A stretch of 64,000 bases of DNA, taken from contig FCOD02000003.1 in the NCBI GenBank assembly GCA_001544655.2, positions 372,001-436,000 of the forward strand, read 5' to 3'. The stretch comes from Caballeronia turbans (GTDB lineage: Bacteria > Pseudomonadota > Gammaproteobacteria > Burkholderiales > Burkholderiaceae). Shown here piece after piece: positions 9,242-19,065 of this stretch. Made by a program: the position numbers and the translations under genes. The first letter of the stretch is position 1. The number at the start of each line of letters is the position of its first letter. Below the pieces are notes generated by a model. The model made no database searches and was not told where the DNA came from. It saw nothing but the letters and a program-made list of their open reading frames with translations.

Positions 9242-10786
9242 TTAGGCAGCCGTCGGCAGCCGCCGATACTGAACTGCCTCGGCGACGTGCGATGCATTGG
9301 GCATATCGGCACCGGCGAGGTCGGCGATCGTCCGCACGACTTTGAGCACGCGGTAGTACGCGCGCGCCGACCAGCCGAAGCGTTCGCCCGCCGCGCGCAA
9401 CAACGCTTCTCCGGTCGAATCGGGGCGGCAGACTTCGTCAGCCTCGCGACCGTCGAGGTCGCGGTTGATCTTGCCCTGACGCTGCACCTGAATGTCGCGC
9501 GCCGCCGCGACGCGCGCCGCGACCGTGGCGCTCGGCTCACCGCGTTTCACGTCGCGCGCCGACAGTTCCGCCGGCGATAGTGCCGGCAGTTCGATTTGAA
9601 TATCGATGCGGTCCATCAGTGGCCCGGACAGTTTGCGAAGATAACGTGCGGCGACATCGGGTGAGCAGCGGCACCGTCCGCTCGGGTCGCCCCGCCAGCC
9701 GCACGGACATGGGTTCATCGCGGCGACGAGCTGGCAGGCCGCCGGAAAGTCCGCCTGCTGCGCGGCGCGCGAAATCGTGATTTGGCCGACTTCGAGCGGT
9801 TCGCGCAGGGTCTCCAGCACTTTTCGATCGAACTCGGGAAACTCGTCGAGAAACAGGACGCCGAGATGCGCGAGCGTGATCTCGCCCGGCTGCGGCGGAT
9901 TACGCCCGCCGACGAGCGCCGCCGCACTCGACGAATGATGCGGCGCGCGAAACGGCCGTCGCCGCCACTGCCCGGGCGTGAAGCCGAGCGAGCTCGCCGA
10001 GAGGATCGCCGCGGAGGTGAGCGCTTCGTCGTCGTTCATTGGCGGAAGCAGGCCCGGCAAGCGCGCGGCGAGCATCGATTTGCCCGCGCCGGGCGGTCCC
10101 ACCATCAGCAGATGATGTCCGCCCGCGGCGGCCACTTCGAGCGCGCGCCGCGCGGCGGGATGGCCGATCACGTCGGCGAGATCGGCGGCGGGCTCGGCTA
10201 TCGGCGCAAGCGGCGCGGCGTGCACCGGCCTGAGCCGCGCATCGGGGACACCGTTCAGATGCGCACAGAGCGTAGGCAAGTCCGCCGCGCCGAACACCTC
10301 GATGCCCGGCACGAGCGCCGCCTCCGCCGCGCTTGCGAGCGGCACGTAGATCTCCGGGATGCGCGTATCCGGATCGCGGATCGATGCATAGTGACGCGCC
10401 GCGCCGCAGACCATCGCGAATGCGCCGCGCATCGGACGCAGCGCGCCGGTGAGCGACAGTTCACCGGCGAACTCGCGATGCTCGAGCGATTCGGCCGGGA
10501 TCTGACCGCTCGCTGCAAGAATGCCGAGCGCGATCGGCAGATCGAAGCGGCCGCTTTCCTTCGGCAGATCGGCTGGCGCGAGATTGACGGTGATCCGGCG
10601 GACGGGAAAATCGAAACCGCAGTTCTGAAGCGCGGCGCGCACGCGCTCCCGGCTTTCACGGACTTCGAGATCGGGCAGGCCGACGATGGAAAACGACGGC
10701 AACCCGTTGGCGAGATGGACTTCGACGACGACTTCGGGCGCGCGCCCAGGAGCGGGCGCGCGGCTGCGTACCACGGCAAGCGACAT
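9242..10786 (-). CDS. comM: YifB/ComM family Mg-chelatase-like AAA+ ATPase
   Basis: 514 residues. The N-terminal ChlI-type (Lon-protease-like) domain spans about 1-170 (SFSIVGLPDLEVRESRERVR, NLAPADLPKESGRFDLPIA). The AAA+ domain follows with Walker A GPPGAGKS, FRAPHHSSS and Walker B LGVLFLDEFPEF. The zinc-binding loop is MNPCPCGWRGDPSGRCRC, and a C-terminal Mg-chelatase domain contains RAYYRVLKVVRTIADL. Family members such as ComM act as hexameric helicases that extend branch migration during natural transformation. It is followed upstream in the same orientation by ubiK, with 86 bases between them. Confidence 0.93.
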   Translation of the reverse strand: MSLAVVRSRAPAPGRAPEVVVEVHLANGLPSFSIVGLPDLEVRESRERVRAALQNCGFDFPVRRITVNLAPADLPKESGRFDLPIALGILAASGQIPAESLEHREFAGELSLTGALRPMRGAFAMVCGAARHYASIRDPDTRIPEIYVPLASAAEAALVPGIEVFGAADLPTLCAHLNGVPDARLRPVHAAPLAPIAEPAADLADVIGHPAARRALEVAAAGGHHLLMVGPPGAGKSMLAARLPGLLPPMNDDEALTSAAILSASSLGFTPGQWRRRPFRAPHHSSSAAALVGGRNPPQPGEITLAHLGVLFLDEFPEFDRKVLETLREPLEVGQITISRAAQQADFPAACQLVAAMNPCPCGWRGDPSGRCRCSPDVAARYLRKLSGPLMDRIDIQIELPALSPAELSARDVKRGEPSATVAARVAAARDIQVQRQGKINRDLDGREADEVCRPDSTGEALLRAAGERFGWSARAYYRVLKVVRTIADLAGADMPNASHVAEAVQYRRLPTAA

Positions 10787-10872
10787 GATTTCACCTGAAA
10801 CGGCGCTTCGACCGCGCCGGCAAAAAAACTAGAAACTCACGGCTCGCTAGCCGAGGTATGCAGGACCGGCGC

Positions 10873-11139
10873 TCAGTCCTGCGTGGTGCTGGAGCCTGCG
10901 CCCGCGAGACGCTGCTCCAGTTGCGCGACGCGCTTCTCGAGTTCCTCCAGACGTGCGCGTGTGCGCACCAGCACCTGCGTCTGCGTGTCGAATTCCTCGC
11001 GCGTCACGAGATCCAGCTTCGAGAACCCCTGCGAGAGCATCGCCTTCATATTTTTTTCGACGTCTTTCGCGGGCGAATTCTTGAAGAGATCGCTCATCTT
11101 CTGCTGCAAATCGTTGAAAACGTCGTTGGGCTGCTTCAT
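10873..11139 (-). CDS. ubiK: Ubiquinone biosynthesis accessory factor UbiK
   Basis: An 88-residue protein beginning MKQPNDVFNDLQQKMSDLF, with an amphipathic N-terminal half and a C-terminal coiled coil (TRARLEELEKRVAQLEQRL). This is the YqiC/UbiK (BMFP) family, which helps the soluble Ubi complex in aerobic ubiquinone synthesis. ATG 11139 is chosen because GGGAGAAACG precedes it; an in-frame ATG at 11175 would add twelve residues not typical of the family. It lies head to head with glnK across a 445-base gap. Confidence 0.9.
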   Translation of the reverse strand: MKQPNDVFNDLQQKMSDLFKNSPAKDVEKNMKAMLSQGFSKLDLVTREEFDTQTQVLVRTRARLEELEKRVAQLEQRLAGAGSSTTQD

Positions 11140-11443
11140 CGTTTCTCCCTTCTTGCACAAAAAAAGTGCATTCATTGTTAGGTCAGTGCCCCGTTTTTTC
11201 GAATGTTCGAAATTGGTGCGCGCGACTCACTGCGCCGGCATGCCCGGGGCACCGTCGAGGCGCCGCGATTTTAGCGCTGCCGCGCGCTCGCGTTGTCCGC
11301 CCATGCCCCTTTTTGCGGGACCTCCAGACCACTCTAGCAACGAACCTACCCCGGCGCCAGCATGCGCGGCGCGCGTTGGCCGTTCGGCCGACCCTTCGAA
11401 CGAAGGTTTCCGTAAACCGCCGAAACCCGCATGAGTGCTCGCA
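11140..11443. other. Long regulatory gap between ubiK and glnK
   Basis: No gene is supportable here. The stretch must hold the ubiK promoter on the minus strand and any upstream activator sites for the sigma-54 promoter of glnK at 11444. I could not identify an NtrC site with confidence. Confidence 0.5.
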
Positions 11444-11459
11444 TGGCATACGAGTTGCA
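11444..11459 (+). promoter_or_regulatory. Sigma-54 (-24/-12) promoter of glnK-amtB
   Basis: TGGCATACGAGTTGCA has GG at 11445-11446 and GC at 11457-11458, exactly the RpoN spacing with the preferred TTGCA. Transcription would begin near 11470, about 115 bases before glnK. glnK-amtB operons are classically NtrC/RpoN controlled, so position and target agree. Confidence 0.9.
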
Positions 11460-11524
11460 TAACTGGCGCGGACCTTTTCTGCACGCTTCTTTGAGCGGCC
11501 CCGGCAGGGCAGACGTCGCGGTAA

Positions 11525-11923
<399 letters not shown>

Positions 11924-11954
11924 CAAGAAATTGGCGATAAGAGGAACCAGAAGA

Positions 11955-13430
11955 ATGCGTAACTTTTTGATGTCACTGCTGGTGGCGGGCGCGCTGGTCG
12001 GCGCGAATGTCGGCACCGCTCTCGCCCAGGATGCGTCCGCTCCGGCCGCTGCCTCGGCACCCGCGTCGTCCGATACCGCCGCAAGTGCACCGGCCTCCGC
12101 CAACACGGCGATGGCGTCGTCGGCGGAAGCCGCATCGGCGGCGGCAGCAGCGTCGGGCGCGTCGGATGCAGCGCCCGCCGCGCCGACGGAACCGGTCATG
12201 ATCGATTCGTCCAAGATCAGCTCGGGCGACACCGCCTGGATGCTGACCTCGGTCGCCCTCGTGCTCTTCATGACGATTCCGGGTCTCGCGCTCTTCTATG
12301 CGGGCATGGTGCGCAAGAAGAACGTGCTCGCCACGGCGATGCAGAGCTTCGCGATCTGCTGTCTCGTGACGATTCTCTGGACCGTCGTCGGCTACAGCAT
12401 CGCGTTCACACCGGGCGGCTCGTTCATCGGCGGCTTCTCGCGCGTGTTCCTGCACGGCATGGCCTACATCAAGGGCGACAAGGCGACCACGCTCACCGTG
12501 AGCCACCTCGCCACGACCATACCGGAGTCGGTCTACTTCGCGTTCCAGCTGACGTTCGCGATCATCACTCCGGCGCTCATCACCGGCGCATTCGCCGACC
12601 GCATGAAGTTCTCCGCGATGCTCGTGTTCATGACGCTGTGGTCGCTGATCGTCTACTCGCCGGTCGCGCACATGGTCTGGGAACCGACCGGCTGGCTCGC
12701 GTCGGCTGGCGTGCTCGACTTCGCGGGCGGCACGGTGGTTCACATCAACGCCGGTATCGCGGGCCTGATGTGCTGTCTGGTGCTCGGCAAGCGCGTCGGC
12801 TACGGCCGCGAAGTGATGGCTCCGCACAATCTCGTGCTCTCGCTGATCGGCGCGTCGATGCTGTGGGTGGGCTGGTTCGGCTTCAACGCGGGTTCGGCGG
12901 TGGCGGCTGACGGCCGTGCCGGCTTCGCGATGCTCACGACGCAGATCGCCACGGCGTTCGCCGCATTCGGCTGGATGTTCGCGGAGTGGATCACGAAGGG
13001 CAAGCCGTCGGTGCTCGGCATCATTTCGGGCGCCGTCGCGGGTCTGGTCGCGGTGACGCCGGCGTCGGGCTTCGTCGGCGTGACGGGCGCGATCGTGATC
13101 GGCATCGTCGCGGGCGTGGTCTGCTTCTGGTCGGCGACGTGGCTCAAGCACAAGTTCAACTACGACGACTCGCTCGACGCGTTCGGCGTGCACGGCGTGG
13201 GCGGGATCATCGGGGCGTTGCTGACGGGCGTGTTCGCCGTGAAGGACATCGGCGGCTTCGACGGCAGCGTGCTCGTGCAGGCAAAGGGCGTGCTCGTCAC
13301 GCTGGTCTACAGCGGGGTCGTCAGCTTCATCCTGCTCAAGGTCATCGACATGACGATGGGCCTGCGTGTCACGGAAGAACAGGAACGCGAAGGTCTCGAC
13401 GTCACGCTGCACGGCGAGCACGTCGAATAA
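11955..13430 (+). CDS. amtB: Ammonium transporter AmtB
   Basis: 491 residues. A cleavable signal peptide (about 1-25, ending ALAQ) is followed by about 60 residues of Ala/Ser-rich periplasmic sequence and then the eleven-helix Amt channel. Family motifs include DTAWMLTSVALVLFMTIPGLALFYAGMVR, the pore region FADRMKF, DFAGGTVVHINAGIAGL with the first pore histidine, and DDSLDAFGVHGVGGIIGA with the second. The low-complexity segment between signal peptide and channel is a linker often seen in Burkholderia AmtB. It is cotranscribed with glnK and ends before a strong terminator. Confidence 0.95.
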   Translation: MRNFLMSLLVAGALVGANVGTALAQDASAPAAASAPASSDTAASAPASANTAMASSAEAASAAAAASGASDAAPAAPTEPVMIDSSKISSGDTAWMLTSVALVLFMTIPGLALFYAGMVRKKNVLATAMQSFAICCLVTILWTVVGYSIAFTPGGSFIGGFSRVFLHGMAYIKGDKATTLTVSHLATTIPESVYFAFQLTFAIITPALITGAFADRMKFSAMLVFMTLWSLIVYSPVAHMVWEPTGWLASAGVLDFAGGTVVHINAGIAGLMCCLVLGKRVGYGREVMAPHNLVLSLIGASMLWVGWFGFNAGSAVAADGRAGFAMLTTQIATAFAAFGWMFAEWITKGKPSVLGIISGAVAGLVAVTPASGFVGVTGAIVIGIVAGVVCFWSATWLKHKFNYDDSLDAFGVHGVGGIIGALLTGVFAVKDIGGFDGSVLVQAKGVLVTLVYSGVVSFILLKVIDMTMGLRVTEEQEREGLDVTLHGEHVE

Positions 13431-13498
13431 GGATTCGTCGCAACCGGACGTCCGGGGAGGGCGTCGGTTGCCACGTAAGGAACGAGCGCAGCGACTTC

Positions 13499-13524
13499 GC
13501 CCGCCTTCACGGCGGGCTTTTTTT
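13499..13524 (+). terminator. Rho-independent terminator of glnK-amtB
   Basis: GCCCGCC (13499-13505) and GGCGGGC (13511-13517) flank a five-base loop and are followed by seven T. Confidence 0.92.
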
Positions 13525-13706
13525 CGCTGAACGGTTTTCGTCGGGCTTTCGTCGAACCACTCGCGCGCAACGGATCGTGTGAAAGGGCGAACCGGGCGTT
13601 CGTACTCGGGTGTCAATGGCCGGGAGACCTTGTCGACTGGTGGTTCATACCCAGTTAGGCAAAGCAATTGCTCTACAATCTTTCGTCCCCAGTTCGCGAG
13701 TGATCA

Positions 13707-14996
13707 ATGGTTCCGCACCTAGTTACGGCGTTAAGTGGCCCGCTGCTCGACCTCGAGCGGAAGATCCTCGAGGCCATGCCCGCTATCGAGCGCTGGTTCC
13801 GGCTCGAATGGCAAGAGCACACGCCGCCGTTTTACTGTTCGGTCGATCTGCGCAACGCGGGGTTCAAGCTCGCGCCCGTCGACACCAATTTATTTCCCGG
13901 CGGTTTCAACAATCTGCCGCAGGAAGTGCTGCCGCTTGCGGTGCAGGCGGCGATGGCGTCCATCGAGAAAATCTGCCCGGACGCGAAGAATCTGCTCGTG
14001 ATTCCCGAGCGCCACACGCGCAACGCGTTCTATCTCGAGAACGTCGCGCGCCTCGCGCTGATCATGCGGCAGGCCGGACTCAATATCCGCTTCGGGACGC
14101 TTGACGAGAACATTCACGGTCCGGTGACCATCGCGCTCGCGGATGGCCAGAAGATCGTGCTGGAGCCGCTCGAACGCACGCCGCGGCGTCTGGGCCTGAA
14201 GAACTTCGATCCCTGTTCGATCCTGCTCAACAACGATCTCTCCGCGGGCATCCCGCCCGTGCTGGAGAATCTGCATGAGCAGTATCTGCTGCCGCCCTTG
14301 CACGCCGGCTGGGCCGTGCGCCGCAAGTCGACGCATTTCTCCTGCTATGACGACGTCGCGAAGAAGTTTTCGAAGCTCGTCGAGATCGATCCGTGGATGG
14401 TGAATCCGTATTTCGCGCACGTGGAAGGCGTCGATTACGAAGCGCGCACCGGCGAGCAAGCGCTCGCCGAGGCCATCGACGGCGTGCTCAAGAAGATTGC
14501 GAAGAAGTATCGCGAATACGGGATCAGCGAGCGGCCGTATGTCGTGATCAAGGCGGATGCCGGCACCTACGGAAAAGGCGTGATGACCGTTCACGACGCG
14601 AGCGAGGTCGCCGCATTGACCAAGCGCGAGCGCACGAAGATGAACGACGCGAAGGAAGGACTGCAAGTCCACGACGTGATCGTGCAGGAAGGCGTGCATA
14701 CCTTCGAGCGCGTGGAGAATGCGGTTGCCGAGCCGGTGGTGTACATGATCGACCGGTATGTCGTCGGCGGTTTCTATCGCGTGCACGAGTCGCGTGAGCG
14801 CGACCAGAACCTCAACGCGCCGGGCATGCATTTCGTGCCGCTCGGTTTCGAGCACACCGCGCTTCCCGACACGCACGCCAAACCCGGCGCCGCGCCGCCG
14901 AACCGCTTCTACATGTATGGCGTCGTCGCGCGGCTCGCGTTACTGGCGGCATCGCTCGAACTCGAGAAGACCGATCCGGAAGCCATTCAGGTGTGA
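13707..14996 (+). CDS. gshA: Glutamate-cysteine ligase (proteobacterial GshA type)
   Basis: First step of glutathione synthesis: joins glutamate and cysteine using ATP. The 429-residue protein belongs to the class common in beta- and some gammaproteobacteria, unrelated in sequence to E. coli GshA. Recognisable segments are TPPFYCSVDLRNAGFKLAPV, NLFPGGFNNL, GWAVRRKSTHFSCYDDVAKKF, VVIKADAGTYGKGVM and VVYMIDRYVVGGFYRVHES. A possible -10 box TACAAT is at 13674-13679. It is followed 52 bases later by gshB, giving a complete glutathione pathway. Confidence 0.94.
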   Translation: MVPHLVTALSGPLLDLERKILEAMPAIERWFRLEWQEHTPPFYCSVDLRNAGFKLAPVDTNLFPGGFNNLPQEVLPLAVQAAMASIEKICPDAKNLLVIPERHTRNAFYLENVARLALIMRQAGLNIRFGTLDENIHGPVTIALADGQKIVLEPLERTPRRLGLKNFDPCSILLNNDLSAGIPPVLENLHEQYLLPPLHAGWAVRRKSTHFSCYDDVAKKFSKLVEIDPWMVNPYFAHVEGVDYEARTGEQALAEAIDGVLKKIAKKYREYGISERPYVVIKADAGTYGKGVMTVHDASEVAALTKRERTKMNDAKEGLQVHDVIVQEGVHTFERVENAVAEPVVYMIDRYVVGGFYRVHESRERDQNLNAPGMHFVPLGFEHTALPDTHAKPGAAPPNRFYMYGVVARLALLAASLELEKTDPEAIQV

Positions 14997-15048
14997 TACG
15001 GCGGCTTGCGGTAAGCTCGCAGGCCGCGCACCGAACTAGCGAATTGTC

Positions 15049-16005
15049 ATGAACATCCTCTTTATCGCCGACCCGCTCGATCGCTTCAAGATCTACAAGG
15101 ACACGACCTACGCGATGATGGCCGAAGCCGCGCGCCGCGGCCACGTGCTCTTTGCGTGCGAGCCGCAGCATCTCGCGTGGACGGGAAGCCGGGTCGAGGC
15201 GAGTGTGCGACGCATTGCGATCGTCGGCGACGAGGCGAACAGCGACCGCTGGCCCTGGTATGCGGCCGAGCAGGCGGAGCATCTGCCGCTCACGCATTTC
15301 GATGCCGTGCTGATGCGCAAGGATCCGCCCTTCGATCTCGAGTACGTCAACGCCACATGGCTGCTGGAGATCGCCGAGCGCAACGGCGCGCGCGTCTTCA
15401 ACAAGCCGCAGGCGATCCGCGATCATTCGGAGAAGCTCGCCATCGCGGAATGGCCGCAGTTCGTCACACCCACGCTCGTCACGCGCGACGCAGCGCGTTT
15501 GCGTGCCTTCCACGCCGAACATGGCGACGTGATCCTAAAGCCGCTCGACGGCATGGGCGGCATGGGCGTGTTCCGCGTGAAGGCGGACGGCATGAATCTC
15601 GGTTCCATCGTCGAGATGCTGTCGGAGGACGGCGCGCGCACGGTCATGGCGCAACGGTTCATCCCCGAAATCAAGGACGGCGACAAGCGCATCCTCGTGA
15701 TCGGCGGGCAGCCCGTGCCATACTCGCTCGCGCGCATTCCGCAGGGCAGCGAAGTGCGCGGCAATCTCGCGGCGGGCGGTCTTGGCCGCGCGCAGCCGCT
15801 GTCGGCGCGCGATCGTGAAATCGCCGAAACGCTCGGGCCGGTGCTGCAAGCGCGCGGCTTGCTGCTCGCCGGGCTGGACGCGATCGGCGACTACCTGACC
15901 GAAGTCAACGTGACGAGCCCGACGTGCTTCCGCGAGATCATGGATCAGACCGGCTTCGACGTCGCCGGCATGTTCATCGACGCGCTCGAGCGCGCAGCCG
16001 ACTGA
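15049..16005 (+). CDS. gshB: Glutathione synthase GshB
   Basis: ATP-grasp enzyme that adds glycine to gamma-glutamylcysteine. At 318 residues it has the normal length. It starts [20 protein letters not shown] and carries [35 protein letters not shown], the ATP-grasp segment [15 protein letters not shown], and [14 protein letters not shown] and [13 protein letters not shown] near the end. It lies downstream of gshA in the same direction and leads towards the PTS genes. Confidence 0.97.
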   Translation: MNILFIADPLDRFKIYKDTTYAMMAEAARRGHVLFACEPQHLAWTGSRVEASVRRIAIVGDEANSDRWPWYAAEQAEHLPLTHFDAVLMRKDPPFDLEYVNATWLLEIAERNGARVFNKPQAIRDHSEKLAIAEWPQFVTPTLVTRDAARLRAFHAEHGDVILKPLDGMGGMGVFRVKADGMNLGSIVEMLSEDGARTVMAQRFIPEIKDGDKRILVIGGQPVPYSLARIPQGSEVRGNLAAGGLGRAQPLSARDREIAETLGPVLQARGLLLAGLDAIGDYLTEVNVTSPTCFREIMDQTGFDVAGMFIDALERAAD

Positions 16006-16288
16006 GTCCGCCGGCGCACGGAGCGCGCGGACAGCGCGTCAAACTCAACTCGGCGGCACTGTTACAATTGACTTCCCGCTGGCTGCGGTTTTGGGGCGCA
16101 ATCGCGTCTTAAAGCTCGGTTAAGCATCGAGGCGCAGGCTGCAGGTCATCAAGTGGAAGCGGTTGATTTCCGCCTGATCCGCGCCCACGTAGGAGTTGTG
16201 TTCCGCGCCGCTCGCGCGCTTTCGAGCGAACTTTGTACGTTATCGTCTGACTTTTGCCGATAAATCGTCGCTGGGGCAATATCCTGAC

Positions 16289-16777
16289 ATGGCTGGCATC
16301 CTGATCATCGCGCATGCACCTTTCGCCACCGCGCTACGCGAGTGCGTGGCTCATATCTACGGCGGTCTGCCGGCGCGCATCGGCGTCATCGATGTGATGC
16401 CGGACTGCGATCCGGTCGAAGTTCGCGCGTTCGCACGCGCCGAGATCGATCGTCTGAAGGAAGAAAACGGCGCAATCGTGCTCACCGACGTGTTCGGCGC
16501 GACGCCTGCGAATATCGCGGCGAGCCTCCACGATACCGACGTGCGCGTGCTCGCCGGCTGCAATCTGCCGATGCTGGTGCGCGCCGTGTGCTACCGCGCG
16601 ACGCCGCTCGACACGCTGACCGAAAAAATCCTGCAGGGCGGCTCGAAGGGCATTCAGGAACTGGATTCGTCCACGCCGCTCAACCCCTGCGCCCTCGCGA
16701 CGAAAGCTGCCGGCTCGCCCGATCCGGCATGCTCGGCGAGCGCGGATCTCGTCAGCACGAAGGCCGCCAGCCACTGA
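16289..16777 (+). CDS. PTS system mannose-type EIIA component
   Basis: 162 residues from ATG 16289. The EIIA-Man fold is shown by MAGILIIAHAPFATAL with the phospho-accepting His9, DVFGATPANIA, and LAGCNLPMLVRAVCYR. The last 30 residues are a low-complexity tail. No mannose-type membrane components (EIIB, C, D) are nearby, so it is probably a regulatory phosphoryl acceptor at the end of the ptsH-ptsI relay, as in other betaproteobacteria (inference). It is 36 bases upstream of ptsH. The frame is open further upstream, but the family start is MAGI. Confidence 0.9.
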   Translation: MAGILIIAHAPFATALRECVAHIYGGLPARIGVIDVMPDCDPVEVRAFARAEIDRLKEENGAIVLTDVFGATPANIAASLHDTDVRVLAGCNLPMLVRAVCYRATPLDTLTEKILQGGSKGIQELDSSTPLNPCALATKAAGSPDPACSASADLVSTKAASH

Positions 16778-16813
16778 CGCCGCTCAATTCATCCATCTAG
16801 CGTTCGGAGCATC

Positions 16814-17083
16814 ATGCTGCAACAAGAAACAACAATCGTGAACAAGCTGGGGCTCCACGCACGCGCTTCGGCGAAGCTCACGCAACTGGCGGGCAACTTT
16901 CAATGCGAAATCTGGATGAGCCGCAACGGCCGCCGGATCAACGCGAAGAGCATCATGGGCGTGATGATGCTGGCGGCGGGCATCGGCAGCACGGTGACTA
17001 TCGAAACCGAAGGCGCCGACGAAGCCGAAGCGATGCAGGCAATGCTCGCGCTGATCGCCGACAAATTCGGGGAAGGGCAGTAA
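16814..17083 (+). CDS. ptsH: Phosphocarrier protein HPr
   Basis: 89-residue phosphorelay protein. NKLGLHARASAKL holds the phospho-accepting His15, and AKSIMGVMMLAAG holds Ser46, the HPr-kinase site in organisms that have HprK. It receives phosphate from EI (gene at 17305) and passes it to the EIIA upstream. It is separated from ptsI by a hairpin and an apparent separate promoter. Confidence 0.96.
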   Translation: MLQQETTIVNKLGLHARASAKLTQLAGNFQCEIWMSRNGRRINAKSIMGVMMLAAGIGSTVTIETEGADEAEAMQAMLALIADKFGEGQ

Positions 17084-17113
17084 GCGCTTCGCCGCCCTGG
17101 AGATTCGATGAAG

Positions 17114-17137
17114 AGCCGCGCATCGACGCGGCTTTTT
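17114..17137 (+). terminator. Terminator or attenuator between ptsH and ptsI
   Basis: AGCCGCG (17114-17120) pairs with CGCGGCT (17127-17133), followed by five T. It would end or reduce transcription from ptsH before ptsI. Confidence 0.8.
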
Positions 17138-17228
17138 CGTATCTGCGTCACGCGCTCGCGTAACTTCGCGCAACCGTTCCGGCCCTGACGCCGCAGTGTG
17201 TTCAGGGACTTACCGCGTCAATCGAACT

Positions 17229-17234
17229 TATAAT
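17229..17234 (+). promoter_or_regulatory. -10 element for ptsI
   Basis: A perfect TATAAT lies 71 bases upstream of the ptsI GTG and after the terminator, so ptsI probably has its own promoter. The -35 is poor. Transcription from here would start near 17241, which rules out an earlier ptsI start at 17233. Confidence 0.55.
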
Positions 17235-17304
17235 GGACGCGCGGTTTGCGCCCGCCGAGGGGGCTCCCGTCAGACCGCGACAATCAAAATTAGAGGAGGT
17301 GCGC

Positions 17305-19065
17305 GTGTCCTTCACGCTGCATGGAATTCCCGTCTCGCGCGGCATCGCCATTGGGCGCGCGTACCTGATCGCGCCGGCAGCGCTCGACGTAGATCATTAT
17401 CTGATCGAACCCGATCAGATCGACGCCGAAATCGCTCGTTTTCACGCGGCGCAGGCGGGCGTGCTCGCCGAGCTCGAAGCACTGCGCGACGATCTTTCCG
17501 CCGACGCGCCCAGCGAAATGAGCGCGTTCATCAACGTTCATACGATGATCCTGAACGACGCCATGCTCGTGCAGGAAACCATCGATCTCATCCGCACCCG
17601 CCGCTACAACGTCGAGTGGGCGCTTACCGAGCAACTGGAAATTCTCGGCGGCTATTTCGACGAAATCGAGGATGAATACCTGCGCGAACGCAAGGCCGAC
17701 GTCGAGCAGGTGGTCGAGCGTCTCTTGAAGGCGCTCGCCGGCGCGCCGACGGCCGCGTCGCTCGTCGTGCATACGGCCGCGAGCAACGGTCACAACGAGA
17801 TGATCGTCGTCGCGCACGATATCGCGCCGGCGGACATGCTTCAGTTCAAGACGCAGGCGTTCAAGGGCTTCGTGACCGATCTCGGCGGCCGCACGTCGCA
17901 CACGGCGATCGTCGCGCGCAGTCTCGGCATTCCGGCGTCCGTCGGCGTGCAGCAGGCGAGCGTGCTGATTCGCCAGAACGATCTCATCATCGTCGATGGA
18001 GATCACGGCATCGTCATCGTCGATCCGGCGCCGATCGTCCTCGAAGAGTATTCGTACCGGCAAAGCGAGAAGGTGCTGGAGCAGCGCAAGCTGCAACGCC
18101 TCAAGTTCTCGCCGACGCAAACGCTCTGTGGCACCAAGATCGAGCTGTGCGCGAACATCGAACTGCCGGACGACGCCCAAGTCGCGGTCGAGGCGGGCGC
18201 GATGGGCGTGGGCCTGTTCCGCACGGAATTCCTCTTCATGAATCACAAGGATCAGTTGCCGGAGGAAGAGGAGCAGTTCGAGGCGTACAAGCGCGCGGTC
18301 GAACTGATGAACGGCAAGCCGGTGACGATCCGCACGATCGACGTCGGCGCCGACAAGCCGCTCGATTCGATGAGCGGCGGCGACGGCTACGAGACCGCGC
18401 CCAATCCCGCGCTCGGCCTGCGCGCGATCCGCTGGAGCCTGTCCGAGCCGCAGATGTTCATTACGCAGTTACGGGCGATCCTGCGCGCGTCGGCGTTCGG
18501 CCCGACGAAGATCCTGATTCCGATGCTCGCGCACGCACAGGAGATCGACCAGACGCTCGATCTGATCCGCGAGGCGAAGCGTCAGCTGGACGAGGAAGGC
18601 ATCGCGTATGACCGGCAGATTCAGGTCGGCGCGATGATCGAGATTCCCGCTGCGGCCATCGCGGTGAGGCTGTTCTTGAGCCGGCTCGATTTTCTGTCGA
18701 TCGGCACGAACGACCTGATCCAGTACACGCTCGCGATCGATCGCGCGGACAACTCCGTCGCGCATCTCTACGACCCGCTGCATCCGGCGGTGCTAAACCT
18801 GATCGCATTCACGCTGCGCGAGGCGAAGCGCGCGGGCGTGCCGGTGTCGGTGTGCGGGGAAATGGCGGGAGACCCCTCCGTCACGCGTCTGCTGCTCGGG
18901 CTTGGACTCACCGAATTCTCGATGCACCCGAGCCAGTTGCTCGTCGTGAAGCAGGAAATCTTGCGCTCGAATCTGAAGGCGTTCGACAAACCGGTCGCGG
19001 ACGTGCTCGCGGCTTACGAGCCTGCGGAGCTGCAGGCCGCGCTCGCGCAGCTCCAGAAGGTCTAG
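17305..19065 (+). CDS. ptsI: Phosphoenolpyruvate-protein phosphotransferase (enzyme I)
   Basis: Takes phosphate from PEP and passes it to HPr. From GTG 17305, preceded by TAGAGGAGGTG, it has 586 residues. It begins MSFTLHGIPVSRGIAIGRA; the phospho-histidine is at about 199 in GGRTSHTAIVARSLGIP. The PEP-binding domain has GVGLFRTEFLFM, IRTIDVGADKPL, DFLSIGTNDLIQYTLAIDR and the active cysteine in VPVSVCGEMAGDP. The stop codon TAG (19063-19065) overlaps the stop of the convergent gene in CTAG. It is the second of two EI modules in the window, the other being in NagF. Confidence 0.96.
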   Translation: MSFTLHGIPVSRGIAIGRAYLIAPAALDVDHYLIEPDQIDAEIARFHAAQAGVLAELEALRDDLSADAPSEMSAFINVHTMILNDAMLVQETIDLIRTRRYNVEWALTEQLEILGGYFDEIEDEYLRERKADVEQVVERLLKALAGAPTAASLVVHTAASNGHNEMIVVAHDIAPADMLQFKTQAFKGFVTDLGGRTSHTAIVARSLGIPASVGVQQASVLIRQNDLIIVDGDHGIVIVDPAPIVLEEYSYRQSEKVLEQRKLQRLKFSPTQTLCGTKIELCANIELPDDAQVAVEAGAMGVGLFRTEFLFMNHKDQLPEEEEQFEAYKRAVELMNGKPVTIRTIDVGADKPLDSMSGGDGYETAPNPALGLRAIRWSLSEPQMFITQLRAILRASAFGPTKILIPMLAHAQEIDQTLDLIREAKRQLDEEGIAYDRQIQVGAMIEIPAAAIAVRLFLSRLDFLSIGTNDLIQYTLAIDRADNSVAHLYDPLHPAVLNLIAFTLREAKRAGVPVSVCGEMAGDPSVTRLLLGLGLTEFSMHPSQLLVVKQEILRSNLKAFDKPVADVLAAYEPAELQAALAQLQKV

